Source: Flavitalea sp964606315 (GTDB taxonomy: Bacteria; Bacteroidota; Bacteroidia; Chitinophagales; Chitinophagaceae). Taken from it: 64,000 nt of DNA. Of the stretch, positions 19,550 through 26,980 are shown piece by piece. Under the pieces are notes generated by a model. It searched no databases. It worked only from the letters and a program-made list of their open reading frames with translations, and was not told where the DNA came from. The DNA lies in the NCBI GenBank assembly GCA_964606315.1, contig CAZSFY010000012.1:1-64000 (forward strand). Reading direction: 5' to 3'. Numbering within the stretch: position 1 is the first letter of the stretch; every line of letters begins with the position of its first letter. Position numbers and translations under genes: made by a program.

Positions 19550-20106
19550 TACCAGTTCCTGGAAGGAGGTACTGAAGTTGTCATTTGTTTGAGGCCTTTT
19601 TCTGTAGACCGGCCATTTTTCATGGCTTTCAGATGATAGACAACATGAAGAAATACTCCTTCTACAACAGGAGTGAATTCGACATAATCATAACTGAACC
19701 TCTTGCCATTTTCATCACGCACTGCATTTAGTAAGACTTCACGCGTTACTTCAATATTACCAATAGCCGCTATCGACTGAAAGGTTTTAGGCACTGAATC
19801 ATATATTATCGCCAGCGTATCAGGCATCCAGCTATTATTAAAATCGTTGAGCGTGTCATAAGCATAAGATATCAACTGAAAAGTGGTATTATTGTCACCT
19901 ATTTCTTTAAGGCAAAATTGCAATATCAGTCCCCTGTTATGAATAGAATCGAGACGGTATTCCAATGCGGCAGAATCATATCTTAAGACGCCAAAGTTGA
20001 ATTTGCCGGAAGCAACATTCGGTGGTGGTGTTTTTGATTGGCCGCCGCAGGAGCAGAAAAAAATAATAAAAAACAGTCCTATGGCAGATGAGATTGACTT
20101 AATCAT
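19546..20106 (-). CDS. Small lipoprotein of unknown function
   Basis: A 186-residue protein with a signal peptide ending in the lipobox-like FFCSC, then a Gly/Pro-rich spacer and a compact soluble domain rich in beta-strand-like segments. I recognise no domain. The ATG at 20104-20106 is preferred to a TTG six bases upstream because it gives the normal lipoprotein start. It converges on the S41 peptidase with a four-base overlap and diverges from the aminotransferase with only 17 bases between the two start codons, so their promoters must overlap coding sequence or each other. Confidence 0.65.
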   Translation of the reverse strand: MIKSISSAIGLFFIIFFCSCGGQSKTPPPNVASGKFNFGVLRYDSAALEYRLDSIHNRGLILQFCLKEIGDNNTTFQLISYAYDTLNDFNNSWMPDTLAIIYDSVPKTFQSIAAIGNIEVTREVLLNAVRDENGKRFSYDYVEFTPVVEGVFLHVVYHLKAMKNGRSTEKGLKQMTTSVPPSRNWY

Positions 20107-20123
20107 GCGCAATATTAATAAAA

Positions 20124-20945
20124 ATGAATAGCTGGCTCAATTTTAATGGAAGTTTTATAAAAGAAACACAGCCAATCGCAACAGCCAACAACCGGGGATT
20201 GCGCTATGGAGAAGGTCTTTTTGAAACCATGAAATGGGTGAACGGATCAGTCAGACTGGGGAAATTCCATTTTGAACGGCTGCTATCGGGAATGACAAAA
20301 CTAAAGCTACATCTTCCAGAAGAGGTTAGCGAATATTTTTTAACCAGTGAAATAGGAAGAACGATTGAGCGAAACAATATAAAAGGAACTGCCAGAGTAC
20401 GCCTCATGGTTTTTAGGGGTGATAACGAGCTGTCTGATGTCACAGGAGAAGGAAGCTATGTGATACAGGCCTGGCCTTTGCAGCCTTTGCAACAGGAAAG
20501 CGGCGGGTTTAATGAAGAAGGATTGAAGCTTGGTGTTTTTAAAGAAGGAGTGAAATCTTGCGATGAACTGGCCAATTTAAAGACCAACAATTATCTTTTG
20601 TACGTCCTGGCCACTATGTATGCCAAAGAAAATAACTGGAATGATTGCGTGGTGCTTAATCATCATCAAAGAGTATGTGAGAGCACTATCGCTAATATAT
20701 TTTGGGTAAAAGAGGGAAATATATTTACTCCGGCTTTGTCCGAAGGCTGCGTGGCGGGCGTTATGCGAAGATATCTTATAGAAAATATCGCTGTAACACA
20801 ATCAGCCTGCTCCCTGAATGAAATATTACAGGCCGATGAAATATTTCTGACTAATGCTATCAGAGGAGTGCAATGGGTTAAAGAGTGTAATAGTCATTCT
20901 TTCAGCAATAAGATAAGCAGGCAAATATCTGAGCAGTGCTGTTAA
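20124..20945 (+). CDS. Class IV aminotransferase (BCAT / aminodeoxychorismate lyase-like)
   Basis: A 273-residue fold-type IV PLP enzyme. The N-terminal NRGLRYGEGLFETM motif and the probable PLP-binding lysine in ANLKTNNYLL are present, with the phosphate-binding region CESTIANIFWVK. The length and the RYGEGLFETM form fit 4-amino-4-deoxychorismate lyase (PabC), D-amino-acid transaminase and branched-chain transaminase families; I cannot separate them by eye, though length favours PabC/DAAT types over the ~350-residue BCAT proteins. No pabA/pabB is present nearby to support a folate role. It is followed by the ArsR-led accessory block. Confidence 0.75.
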   Translation: MNSWLNFNGSFIKETQPIATANNRGLRYGEGLFETMKWVNGSVRLGKFHFERLLSGMTKLKLHLPEEVSEYFLTSEIGRTIERNNIKGTARVRLMVFRGDNELSDVTGEGSYVIQAWPLQPLQQESGGFNEEGLKLGVFKEGVKSCDELANLKTNNYLLYVLATMYAKENNWNDCVVLNHHQRVCESTIANIFWVKEGNIFTPALSEGCVAGVMRRYLIENIAVTQSACSLNEILQADEIFLTNAIRGVQWVKECNSHSFSNKISRQISEQCC

Positions 20946-21055
20946 CATCCCGTATGCTGACTGATGCAATTACAATGCGCATTTTGTATTACTGACCAAT
21001 CGCAACCGATTTTAAGCAACACAGTCTTGAACGATTTTTTTGCAAAAAAATTTGC

Positions 21056-21088
21056 GTAGTTAAATAACTACATTTAATTTAGTAGTTA
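21056..21088. promoter_or_regulatory. Probable ArsR operator with three half-sites
   Basis: The heptamer GTAGTTA occurs at 21056-21062 and 21082-21088, and its reverse complement TAACTAC at 21065-21071. The first two form an inverted repeat with a 2-base spacer. All lie 59-91 bases upstream of the arsR start, where an autoregulatory ArsR-family operator is expected. Binding by this ArsR is inference. Confidence 0.55.
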
Positions 21089-21146
21089 AATGGCTTCATA
21101 ATGAAACGGATTTCCATCAGACCATTAATAAAATAAAAAATAACTG

Positions 21147-21467
21147 ATGAATTTAAGACGAGACGTTTTTCAAGCAATAGCCGACCCGACAAGACGAGCA
21201 ATACTTATGTTGGTCGCTACACAATCAATGACTGCAGGAGCAATAGCGGCAAATTTTGACACGGCACGACCTACCGTTTCAAAACACTTGCAAATTCTTA
21301 CAGAGTGTGAATTACTTGAACAGGAACAAAACGGCAGGGAAGTTTACTATCACATCAACGCAAAAAAGATGAAAGAAGTAGCAGACTTTATTGAACCGTT
21401 CCGCAAAATGTGGGACGACAGGTTTAACAAATTGGAAGCTGTAATGAAAAAATACAAAAACAAATAA
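21147..21467 (+). CDS. ArsR-family winged-helix transcriptional regulator
   Basis: A 106-residue winged-helix repressor. The N-terminus FQAIADPTRRAILMLVA and the recognition-helix region ARPTVSKHLQIL are typical of the ArsR branch that is co-encoded with SRPBCC (AHSA1) proteins. No metal-binding CxC motif is seen, so metal sensing is unlikely. It heads a tightly packed plus-strand set: the SRPBCC gene starts three bases after its stop. Three copies of a heptamer upstream are a likely binding site. This subgroup commonly represses its own operon; the inducer is unknown. Confidence 0.9.
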   Translation: MNLRRDVFQAIADPTRRAILMLVATQSMTAGAIAANFDTARPTVSKHLQILTECELLEQEQNGREVYYHINAKKMKEVADFIEPFRKMWDDRFNKLEAVMKKYKNK

Positions 21468-21470
21468 GCA

Positions 21471-21935
21471 ATGGAACAAAAAACAAAAGTAACTACCACA
21501 GACGACAAACAGGAGATCGTAATCACAAGAGAATTTGATTTGCCTTTGAAGTTACTGTTTAAGGCTTATGAAGACCCCAAACTTTTTGAGCAATGGTCGG
21601 AAACAAAAGTGCTGAAAATGGAAAACAAAAAACACGGCTCTTACGCATTTGAAACATCACGGCACGGAACTGTCGTTTTTCGGGCAAACGGAACAATACA
21701 CGAATTTGTTCCTAACCAAAAAATCACACGAACATTTGAAATGGAAAACACACCGTTTCCGGTTCAGCTTGAATTTTTAGAGTTCGAAAAACTTACAAAC
21801 GATACAAGTAAGCTTACAATGCACATTGTGTTTAAGTCTATTGAATTTAGAAACCAATTAATGCAAATGCCATTTGCACAAGGTATCAATATGGCTCACA
21901 ACAGGCTACAGAAAATCGTAAACAAATTACAATAA
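21471..21935 (+). CDS. SRPBCC / AHSA1-type domain protein
   Basis: This 154-residue protein is a START-like SRPBCC fold member of the AHSA1 group: REFDLPLKLLFKAYEDPKLFEQWSE matches the typical helix-grip entry strand and helix, and VFRANGTIHEFVPNQKITRTF the central strands. These proteins bind hydrophobic ligands in a deep pocket; in ArsR-SRPBCC operons a small-molecule-handling role is usually presumed but is seldom proven. It starts three bases after arsR and is followed six bases later by a DoxX-like gene, so the three are almost certainly co-transcribed. Confidence 0.88.
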   Translation: MEQKTKVTTTDDKQEIVITREFDLPLKLLFKAYEDPKLFEQWSETKVLKMENKKHGSYAFETSRHGTVVFRANGTIHEFVPNQKITRTFEMENTPFPVQLEFLEFEKLTNDTSKLTMHIVFKSIEFRNQLMQMPFAQGINMAHNRLQKIVNKLQ

Positions 21936-21941
21936 CGTAAT

Positions 21942-22325
21942 ATGGCAAAGAGAAATAAAATTATCTATTGGATAGCAACAATATTCCTTTCAATCGGGAT
22001 GTTAGCAGGCGGTACACAACAAATTTTTCAAATAGGCGGTTACAATGAAATTGTTACCAAACTTGGTTATCCCTTGTATCTTTTAAGTATCATTGGAACT
22101 TGGAAAATATTGGGTGTTATTGCTATTCTCATTCCGAATTTTTCATTATTAAAAGAATGGGCTTACGCAGGTTTTTTCTTTGTAATGTCTGGTGCTTTCA
22201 TTTCTCATTTAACTGTCGGACAATCGTTCACAGAAGCAATGCCCTCACTGATATTATTGGTTGTAACTGTCGTATCGTGGTATTTCAGACCTGCCAACAG
22301 AAAAATAAACATTGAAAACAAATAA
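21942..22325 (+). CDS. DoxX-like four-helix membrane protein
   Basis: A 127-residue integral membrane protein with four predicted hydrophobic helices (about 9-25, 45-62, 70-90, 97-113). The sequence (IFLSIGMLAGGTQQIFQIGGYNEIVTKLGYP, read in parts; then WKILGVIAILIP) fits the DoxX/DoxX-like superfamily. DoxX-like proteins are often found beside ArsR-SRPBCC pairs. Some relatives take part in thiosulfate oxidation or redox stress responses, but the role here is unknown. It lies six bases after the SRPBCC gene. Confidence 0.75.
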   Translation: MAKRNKIIYWIATIFLSIGMLAGGTQQIFQIGGYNEIVTKLGYPLYLLSIIGTWKILGVIAILIPNFSLLKEWAYAGFFFVMSGAFISHLTVGQSFTEAMPSLILLVVTVVSWYFRPANRKINIENK

Positions 22326-22327
22326 CT

Positions 22328-22908
22328 ATGACAAATCCAAAAGTAGATTGGTTTTTCAATAAATCGGGTAAATGGCAAGAAGCGTATCGGGAACTACGAG
22401 AAATAGTGCTTGATTGTGGTTTGACAGAAGAATTAAAATGGGGTTGCCCTTGTTATACCAATCGAAAAAGCAACATCGTTTTAATACACGGCTTTAAAGA
22501 CTATTGTGCATTATTGTTTATGCAAGGCGCTTTACTGAAAGACCCGAAGAAAATTTTAGTGCAGCAAACAACAAACGTGCAGTCAGCAAGGCAATTCGTT
22601 TTACAGACATTAACGAAATTCTCAAAAGCAAATCAACTATTAAGACATATATCAAAGAAGCAATCAAAAATGACAAATTGGGTTTGAAAGTTGCGGTGAA
22701 AAAAACAACCGAATATGAAATACCCGAAGAATTTCAGGTTGCATTAAAAGAAATGCCCGGACTAAAAACAGCATTTTATAAATTAACGCCTGGTAGACAA
22801 AGGGGTTACTTACTCTATTTTTCTTCTGCCAAACAATCCAAAACAAGAATGGAAAGAGTTGAAAAATATATTCCGAAAATTCTTGATAACAAAGGCTTGG
22901 ATGACTAA
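22328..22908 (+). pseudogene. YdeI/DUF1801-like protein, frameshifted
   Basis: The first reading frame from 22328 encodes a DUF1801/YdeI-like start (WGCPCYTNRKSNIVLIHGFK, then LLFMQGALLKDPKKILVQQT) that runs to ...NVQSARQ. The homologous continuation IRFTDINEIL...KLTPGRQRGYLLYF is found in another frame and ends at 22908. The two join at about 22592-22596 (GGCAATTCG): one extra A there would restore a single ~193-residue frame. As read, the first frame ends prematurely at 22687. The family is linked by name to bacteriocin protection, but its biochemistry is not known. This is either a real inactivating deletion or a base missing from the assembly. Confidence 0.75.
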
Positions 22909-23011
22909 AACAAAAGCAACGGAGGTTATAAATTGGTTGAAAAATGAATTTGAATGGGAACACACAATGGCTATTTACGCAACATTTAAAGGTAAAACCA
23001 AGTAACAAATA
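22901..23011 (+). CDS. Short ORF, possible DUF4287-like remnant
   Basis: A 36-codon ORF overlaps the end of the YdeI-like gene by eight bases. Its translation includes KATEVINWLKNEFEWEHTMA, which resembles the C-terminal half of small DUF4287 proteins (…WLK…HAMAIYA…). The N-terminal half is missing, and the last residues would match that family better in a neighbouring frame (KGKTK), hinting at a second one-base lesion. It may be a decayed gene. Recognition is by eye and weak. Confidence 0.3.
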
Positions 23012-23040
23012 GAATCCCGTTCTGGTAACAGACAAAATTT

Positions 23041-23880
23041 ATGGCAACAAAACAACCAGACAATACAGCATTGCGGACGGCTTTATGGAGGGCGTTACAC
23101 GTTTTGACAGACGACAAGCCTTATATCATTGAGGACAAAGTTGGATATGACTTAATTAAACCTGAAAAAGATTGGCAGGAAAGACCTGATATGAAATATA
23201 CCAAGCGACTTCGGGCTTCTATTGTTGCCCGTGCCCGATTTGTTGAAGACATAGCCAAAGACCAAATTGAAAATGGCGTAACCCAATATATTTTGCTTGG
23301 TGCAGGACTTGACAGTTTTGCACAACGAAATGCAGAAATCACTTCACAGGTTGACATTTATGAAATTGACCAACCCGACACGTTGGCTTGGAAAGAAGAG
23401 AAACTAATTGAAAACGGTTACAAATTTCCCGACAATCTTCATTTTGTTCCTGTTGACTTTGAAACTTCATCTTGGTGGACAGAACTTTTAAACAAAGGGT
23501 TCGACATTGACAAAAAAGCTATTGTTTCCTGTACAGGTGTTACGCTTTATCTTACAAAGGAAGCAATTATGGACACATTGAAGAAAATGACTTCGCTGGC
23601 ATCAGGTTCAACCATTGCAATAGCATTTTATTTGCCATTGGAACAACTTGATGAAGAAGATAAAGCTATGCAGGAAATAGCAATAAAAGGAGCAGCTGCT
23701 TCGGGAACACCTTTTGTTAGTTTTTTCTCTATTGACGAAATTGTAAAACTTGCAGAGGAAATAGGTTTGAAAGAGATCCAAGCCATTTCAACAATAGGTA
23801 TGACAGAAAAATATTTTAAAAACAGAGCCGACAATTTTATTCCGGCAAGCGGGGAATTTTTCTTGGTTGCAAAAACATAA
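23041..23880 (+). CDS. Class I SAM-dependent methyltransferase (LCMT/PPM1-like)
   Basis: A 279-residue methyltransferase of the leucine-carboxyl-methyltransferase-like group (the TIGR00027 type). The SAM-binding motif I is ILLGAGLDSFAQR near residue 84, followed by the acidic YEIDQPDTLAWK near 105 and the post-motif VSCTGVTLYLTKEAI. Bacterial members mostly have unknown substrates; some act in secondary metabolism. It lies 29 bases after the short remnant ORF and is followed by a 140-base gap with a small hairpin. The base composition resembles that of the rest of the accessory block. Confidence 0.87.
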   Translation: MATKQPDNTALRTALWRALHVLTDDKPYIIEDKVGYDLIKPEKDWQERPDMKYTKRLRASIVARARFVEDIAKDQIENGVTQYILLGAGLDSFAQRNAEITSQVDIYEIDQPDTLAWKEEKLIENGYKFPDNLHFVPVDFETSSWWTELLNKGFDIDKKAIVSCTGVTLYLTKEAIMDTLKKMTSLASGSTIAIAFYLPLEQLDEEDKAMQEIAIKGAAASGTPFVSFFSIDEIVKLAEEIGLKEIQAISTIGMTEKYFKNRADNFIPASGEFFLVAKT

Positions 23881-23886
23881 AAACGA

Positions 23887-23913
23887 ACTGCCAATACACG
23901 GCACGTTGGCAGT
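23887..23913. repeat. Small inverted repeat in the gap after the methyltransferase
   Basis: ACTGCCAA (23887-23894) and TTGGCAGT (23906-23913) form a perfect 8-base inverted repeat around an 11-base loop, five bases after the methyltransferase stop. There is no T-run, so it is a poor terminator. It may mark a junction within the accessory block. Confidence 0.4.
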
Positions 23914-24021
23914 AATTGCCCGACAAACCCAATGGACAAATTCAACTTTCCGACATTCTTTTGTAACCTTTCCATTCTACGATTACTCTAATAGACAGTA
24001 ACAACTAAAAAAGAAAATGAA

Positions 24022-24405
24022 ATGGAAAGTAAAATCAAAAGTCAGTCGCTGACACAAACATTCAACCTGTTAAAGTACACATTCGGAATTGTGCCAATCG
24101 TTGCAGGTGCAGACAAGTTCACAAACATACTGACACATTGGGAGCAGTATGTTAATCCGTCAATCGCAAGCCTGTTGCCGTTTTCCGCTTCGGCTTTTAT
24201 GATGATTGTGGGCGTTATTGAAATTGTAGCAGGTGTCATTGTGCTGAAAAAAGCTGAAATTGGCGGTTACATTGTAGCAGGTTGGCTAACAGTTATAGCA
24301 CTGACATTGTTAATCGGTTTCAATTATGTAGATGTGGCAGTACGTGACCTTGTAATGGCTATTGCTGCCTTATCAATGGTAAGAATTTCTAAAATCATTG
24401 AATAA
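24022..24405 (+). CDS. Small four-helix membrane protein (DoxX-like)
   Basis: A 127-residue protein with four hydrophobic segments (about 17-35, 52-75, 80-100, 105-120). The start FNLLKYTFGIVPIVAGADKF and the following FMMIVGVIEIVAGVIVL resemble DoxX/YkgB-type membrane proteins, but less clearly than the 21942 gene. The stop is two bases before the ECF sigma factor start, so the two are translated from one message. No anti-sigma motif is visible. Whether it senses a signal for the sigma factor is only a hypothesis. Confidence 0.6.
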   Translation: MESKIKSQSLTQTFNLLKYTFGIVPIVAGADKFTNILTHWEQYVNPSIASLLPFSASAFMMIVGVIEIVAGVIVLKKAEIGGYIVAGWLTVIALTLLIGFNYVDVAVRDLVMAIAALSMVRISKIIE

Positions 24406-24407
24406 AT

Positions 24408-25055
24408 ATGGTTCAATTTGAAAAATTTACCGAAGCGGAAATTATCGGACGAATTATAGGCGGAGAAAAAGCACTCTACGAGATTATTGTTAGACGGTTC
24501 AATCCTTACTTGTATAAAATTGGCAGGTCGTACAACTACAATCACGAGGATACACAGGATTTAATGCAGGAAACTTTTATTGATGCGTATAGAAACCTGT
24601 TTCAGTTTGAAGGTCGTGCCGATTTTAAAACATGGATTATCCGAATAATGATGAACAACTGTTACAGAAAACAAGGGAAATCAGGTTTTAAAAATGAAAT
24701 TATGCAAGACGTGGATGAATACTCAACGCCGATGTTTACCAATAGAAACAATGATACTGACAAGGTAGTTCAAAATCGTGAGTTGGGACATATTATCGAA
24801 AACGCACTTGAAAAAATTCCTTTTGATTACCGAATGGTTTTTTCGTTGCGGGAAATAAACGGATTAAACGTAGCAGAAACCGCAGAAATGTTAAGCATCA
24901 GCGAGGCCAATGTAAAAGTACGTTTGAACAGGGCAAAAACTATGTTACGAAGTGAGATAGAAGGTATTTATTCTGCCAGCAAACTCTTTGAATTTAATTT
25001 GATTTATTGCGATGCAATGGTAGAAAATATAATGAAAAAAATAAACGAACTCTGA
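24408..25055 (+). CDS. ECF-type RNA polymerase sigma factor
   Basis: A 215-residue sigma-70 family member of the ECF group. Region 2 is visible as DTQDLMQETFIDAYRNLFQFEG, followed by ADFKTWIIRIMMNNCYRK. Region 4 is visible as LEKIPFDYRMVFSLREINGL and AETAEMLSISEANVKVRLNR, with a short C-terminal extension. It should direct RNA polymerase to a small regulon. No zinc-finger anti-sigma gene or FecR is adjacent; the only close neighbour is the small membrane protein two bases upstream. It ends the accessory block, converging on mqnD. Confidence 0.9.
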   Translation: MVQFEKFTEAEIIGRIIGGEKALYEIIVRRFNPYLYKIGRSYNYNHEDTQDLMQETFIDAYRNLFQFEGRADFKTWIIRIMMNNCYRKQGKSGFKNEIMQDVDEYSTPMFTNRNNDTDKVVQNRELGHIIENALEKIPFDYRMVFSLREINGLNVAETAEMLSISEANVKVRLNRAKTMLRSEIEGIYSASKLFEFNLIYCDAMVENIMKKINEL

Positions 25056-25159
25056 TTGGCTTATGCAGGAACTAATAAATATTGACATATTTCACTGAAA
25101 CTCACTTTCTCGCATAAAGTGATTCAACCCCCTGTGTATAGATAACTACTAAGAAAAAA

Positions 25160-26017
25160 TTATAGGAAAAATGTTTTTGCATCAATAATGATCTTATTAA
25201 TGGAGCTATGAATTTGCATGAATTTTTTTATCGCTTCCCTGCCTTCTTTTCCGAGGTCTATCGAAAAATCATTTACGTATAAATTGATATGCTGACGCAT
25301 AACATCTTCCGACATTTCCTGTGCATGTTGTTTTACAAATTCACTTAATTCGTTTTCACTATTATAGGCATAGGCTAAACTTTTTTTAATTAATCGCTCT
25401 ATTTTTTGTTGGATGATAATAGGGATTTCTCTTTTGATAACAATTCCGCCCAGCGGAACCGGAAATCCCGTTTCTTCTTCCCAAAAATCACCCAGGTCCA
25501 TTATTTTGACAAGACCCTTCTCCTGGTAAGTGAACCTATTTTCATGAATGATCACACCTAACTGCATAGAGCGTATATTATCCAGGCTGCCTTTGCTACT
25601 GTTTACATAGTCTTCTATTTCATCATATTTTAAGAATACTTTATTTGTTGCTTCGGGGAAGGCCAGTGAAAATAAAACATGTGCTGTAGTGTTTTTGCCT
25701 GGAATAGCTATGGTACACTGGTTGACTGCCGGCTTGGGTATAGCCTGTTTGCTGATCAGTAGTGGGCCAACTCCTTTACCAAGAGCGCTGCCTGAATTGA
25801 GAATAATATAATCGTCCAGCAAAAGCGGCAATGAGCCATAGCTGATCTTAGTGCAATCGATTTTTCTATCGATAGCCATCTCGTTAAGAGTTTGCACATC
25901 GTGCATTTCAATGGTAAACTCTAGTCCTTCAGTATCTATTTTTTTATTCACCAACGCATCAAAAATAAAAGTATCGTTAGGGCATGGTGAAAATCCGAGT
26001 GATATTGGTGTAGTCAT
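25160..26017 (-). CDS. mqnD: 1,4-dihydroxy-6-naphthoate synthase (MqnD)
   Basis: MqnD converts cyclic dehypoxanthinyl futalosine to 1,4-dihydroxy-6-naphthoate in the futalosine route to menaquinone. The 285-residue protein has the family N-terminus SLGFSPCPNDTFIFDAL and the periplasmic-binding-protein-like fold with KISYGSLPLLLDDYIIL and GKGVGPLLISKQ. Length is normal. Its start codon overlaps the mqnB stop by one base (TAATG), giving translational coupling. Together with mqnB this shows that the organism makes menaquinone by the futalosine pathway and not only by the classical Men route. Confidence 0.93.
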   Translation of the reverse strand: MTTPISLGFSPCPNDTFIFDALVNKKIDTEGLEFTIEMHDVQTLNEMAIDRKIDCTKISYGSLPLLLDDYIILNSGSALGKGVGPLLISKQAIPKPAVNQCTIAIPGKNTTAHVLFSLAFPEATNKVFLKYDEIEDYVNSSKGSLDNIRSMQLGVIIHENRFTYQEKGLVKIMDLGDFWEEETGFPVPLGGIVIKREIPIIIQQKIERLIKKSLAYAYNSENELSEFVKQHAQEMSEDVMRQHINLYVNDFSIDLGKEGREAIKKFMQIHSSINKIIIDAKTFFL

Positions 26018-26655
26018 TACAGGCGATTAAAAATGTTTTGCAATCCGGTGTTTAATAGGGAAATGGATTCTTTCAGTTTCCATTTGCTTTTATCTCTTTC
26101 TCCACAGTAATTAGATATTGCTCTGACTTGCAGAAAAGGCGTTTTTGTTTTGAGGCATACGTAATGGAGCGCTGCTCCTTCCATCGATTCGATGTCAACA
26201 TTATACTTGTCTACCAGTTTTTGTGCCTGAACAGGTGTTGAACTAATATTATTTACTGTTGCGCCGCTGGCGATAGGTAATCCTGTGCTTACCCATTGGC
26301 TAATGTTCGGGTTGATCAGTTTCTTATGCGAAAAAGGCGCCGCCTGCTGGTCTTCCAGGCCCATGTCGAAAATATCTGTCAACGAGCCATTTTCTATGGC
26401 TCCCAGGTCGGCAAATACTTCGTCTTTGATAAGAACCAGGCTTCCAGGAGGAAATTTTTCTGTGAAGCTGCCTCCTATTCCCGCCTGGATGACCAGGTCA
26501 GTTGGTTGGCGGAGGAGGTGGCTCGTGAGTGCATAAGCGGTGGCCACTCCGCCAACCCCTGTAATAAGCACATCTACAGGCATTAAGCTGCTATCCAGCC
26601 ATTTTTTAGTGATGCTGATCTCATTTTCCGTAGCTGCTGCCAGTAACAGGTTCAT
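26017..26655 (-). CDS. mqnB: Futalosine hydrolase (MqnB)
   Basis: A 212-residue nucleoside-phosphorylase-fold protein of the MTA/SAH-nucleosidase group. The start LLLAAATENEISITKKWL, the GIGGSF motif, and DIESMEGAALHYVCL with the substrate-ribose-contacting Glu support this, with VRAISNYCGERD near the end. Next to mqnD it is best read as futalosine hydrolase, which splits futalosine to dehypoxanthinyl futalosine and hypoxanthine. The start codon lies at the edge of an 89-bp tandem repeat, so its leader and any promoter lie inside the repeat array. Confidence 0.88.
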   Translation of the reverse strand: MNLLLAAATENEISITKKWLDSSLMPVDVLITGVGGVATAYALTSHLLRQPTDLVIQAGIGGSFTEKFPPGSLVLIKDEVFADLGAIENGSLTDIFDMGLEDQQAAPFSHKKLINPNISQWVSTGLPIASGATVNNISSTPVQAQKLVDKYNVDIESMEGAALHYVCLKTKTPFLQVRAISNYCGERDKSKWKLKESISLLNTGLQNIFNRL

Positions 26656-26950
26656 CCGTTATTATTTGTCTTTTCAATGGTCGGATGGCTGCTCGCCTTA
26701 GTTGCCTTCTTATTGCCTTGATCAAGGTAGTGGCTCGCGGTCATCCGTTATTATTTGTCTTTTCAATGGTCGGATGGCTGCTCGCCTTAGTTGCCNNNNN
26801 NNNNNNNNNNNNNNNNNNNNNNNNNNNNNNNNNNNNNNNNNNNNNNNNNNNNNNNNNNNNNNNNNNNNNNNNNNNNNNNNNNNNNNNNNNNNNNNCTTAT
26901 TGCCTTGATCAAGGTAGTGGCTCGCGGTCATCCGTTATTATTTGTCTTTT
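26652..26950. repeat. 89-bp tandem repeat array, collapsed at a gap
   Basis: A complete 89-base unit (26652-26740) is followed by 55 bases of a second (26741-26795), a 100-N gap, 32 bases of a unit end (26896-26927) and 23 bases of a further start (26928-26950). The copies that can be compared are identical. Flanking alignment shows only two bases plus a whole number of units is missing, so the true copy number is unknown. Each unit holds the perfect palindrome CCTTGATCAAGG (26716-26727, 26903-26914). The unit length is not a multiple of three, so it does not encode a protein repeat. The left edge coincides with the mqnB start codon. Confidence 0.9.
26796..26895. other. Assembly gap of exactly 100 N
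   Basis: A round 100-base run of N, which is the usual placeholder for a gap of unknown size. It falls inside the 89-bp tandem repeat, so the repeat is the likely cause of the gap. Confidence 0.98.
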
Positions 26951-26980
26951 ATTTCTACTTCGTGCATTAGATTCTATTAG

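Noticed and set aside
23887..23913. Integron attC site
   Set aside because: The short stem lacks the correct core (GTTRRRY) and the size of an attC, and there is no integrase nearby.
25102..25122. Hairpin TCACTTT...AAAGTGA as terminator between the ECF sigma gene and mqnD
   Set aside because: The stem is only 7 bases and no T-run follows on either strand.
26652..26950. CRISPR array
   Set aside because: The copies are directly abutting 89-base identical units with no spacers, and no cas genes are present.
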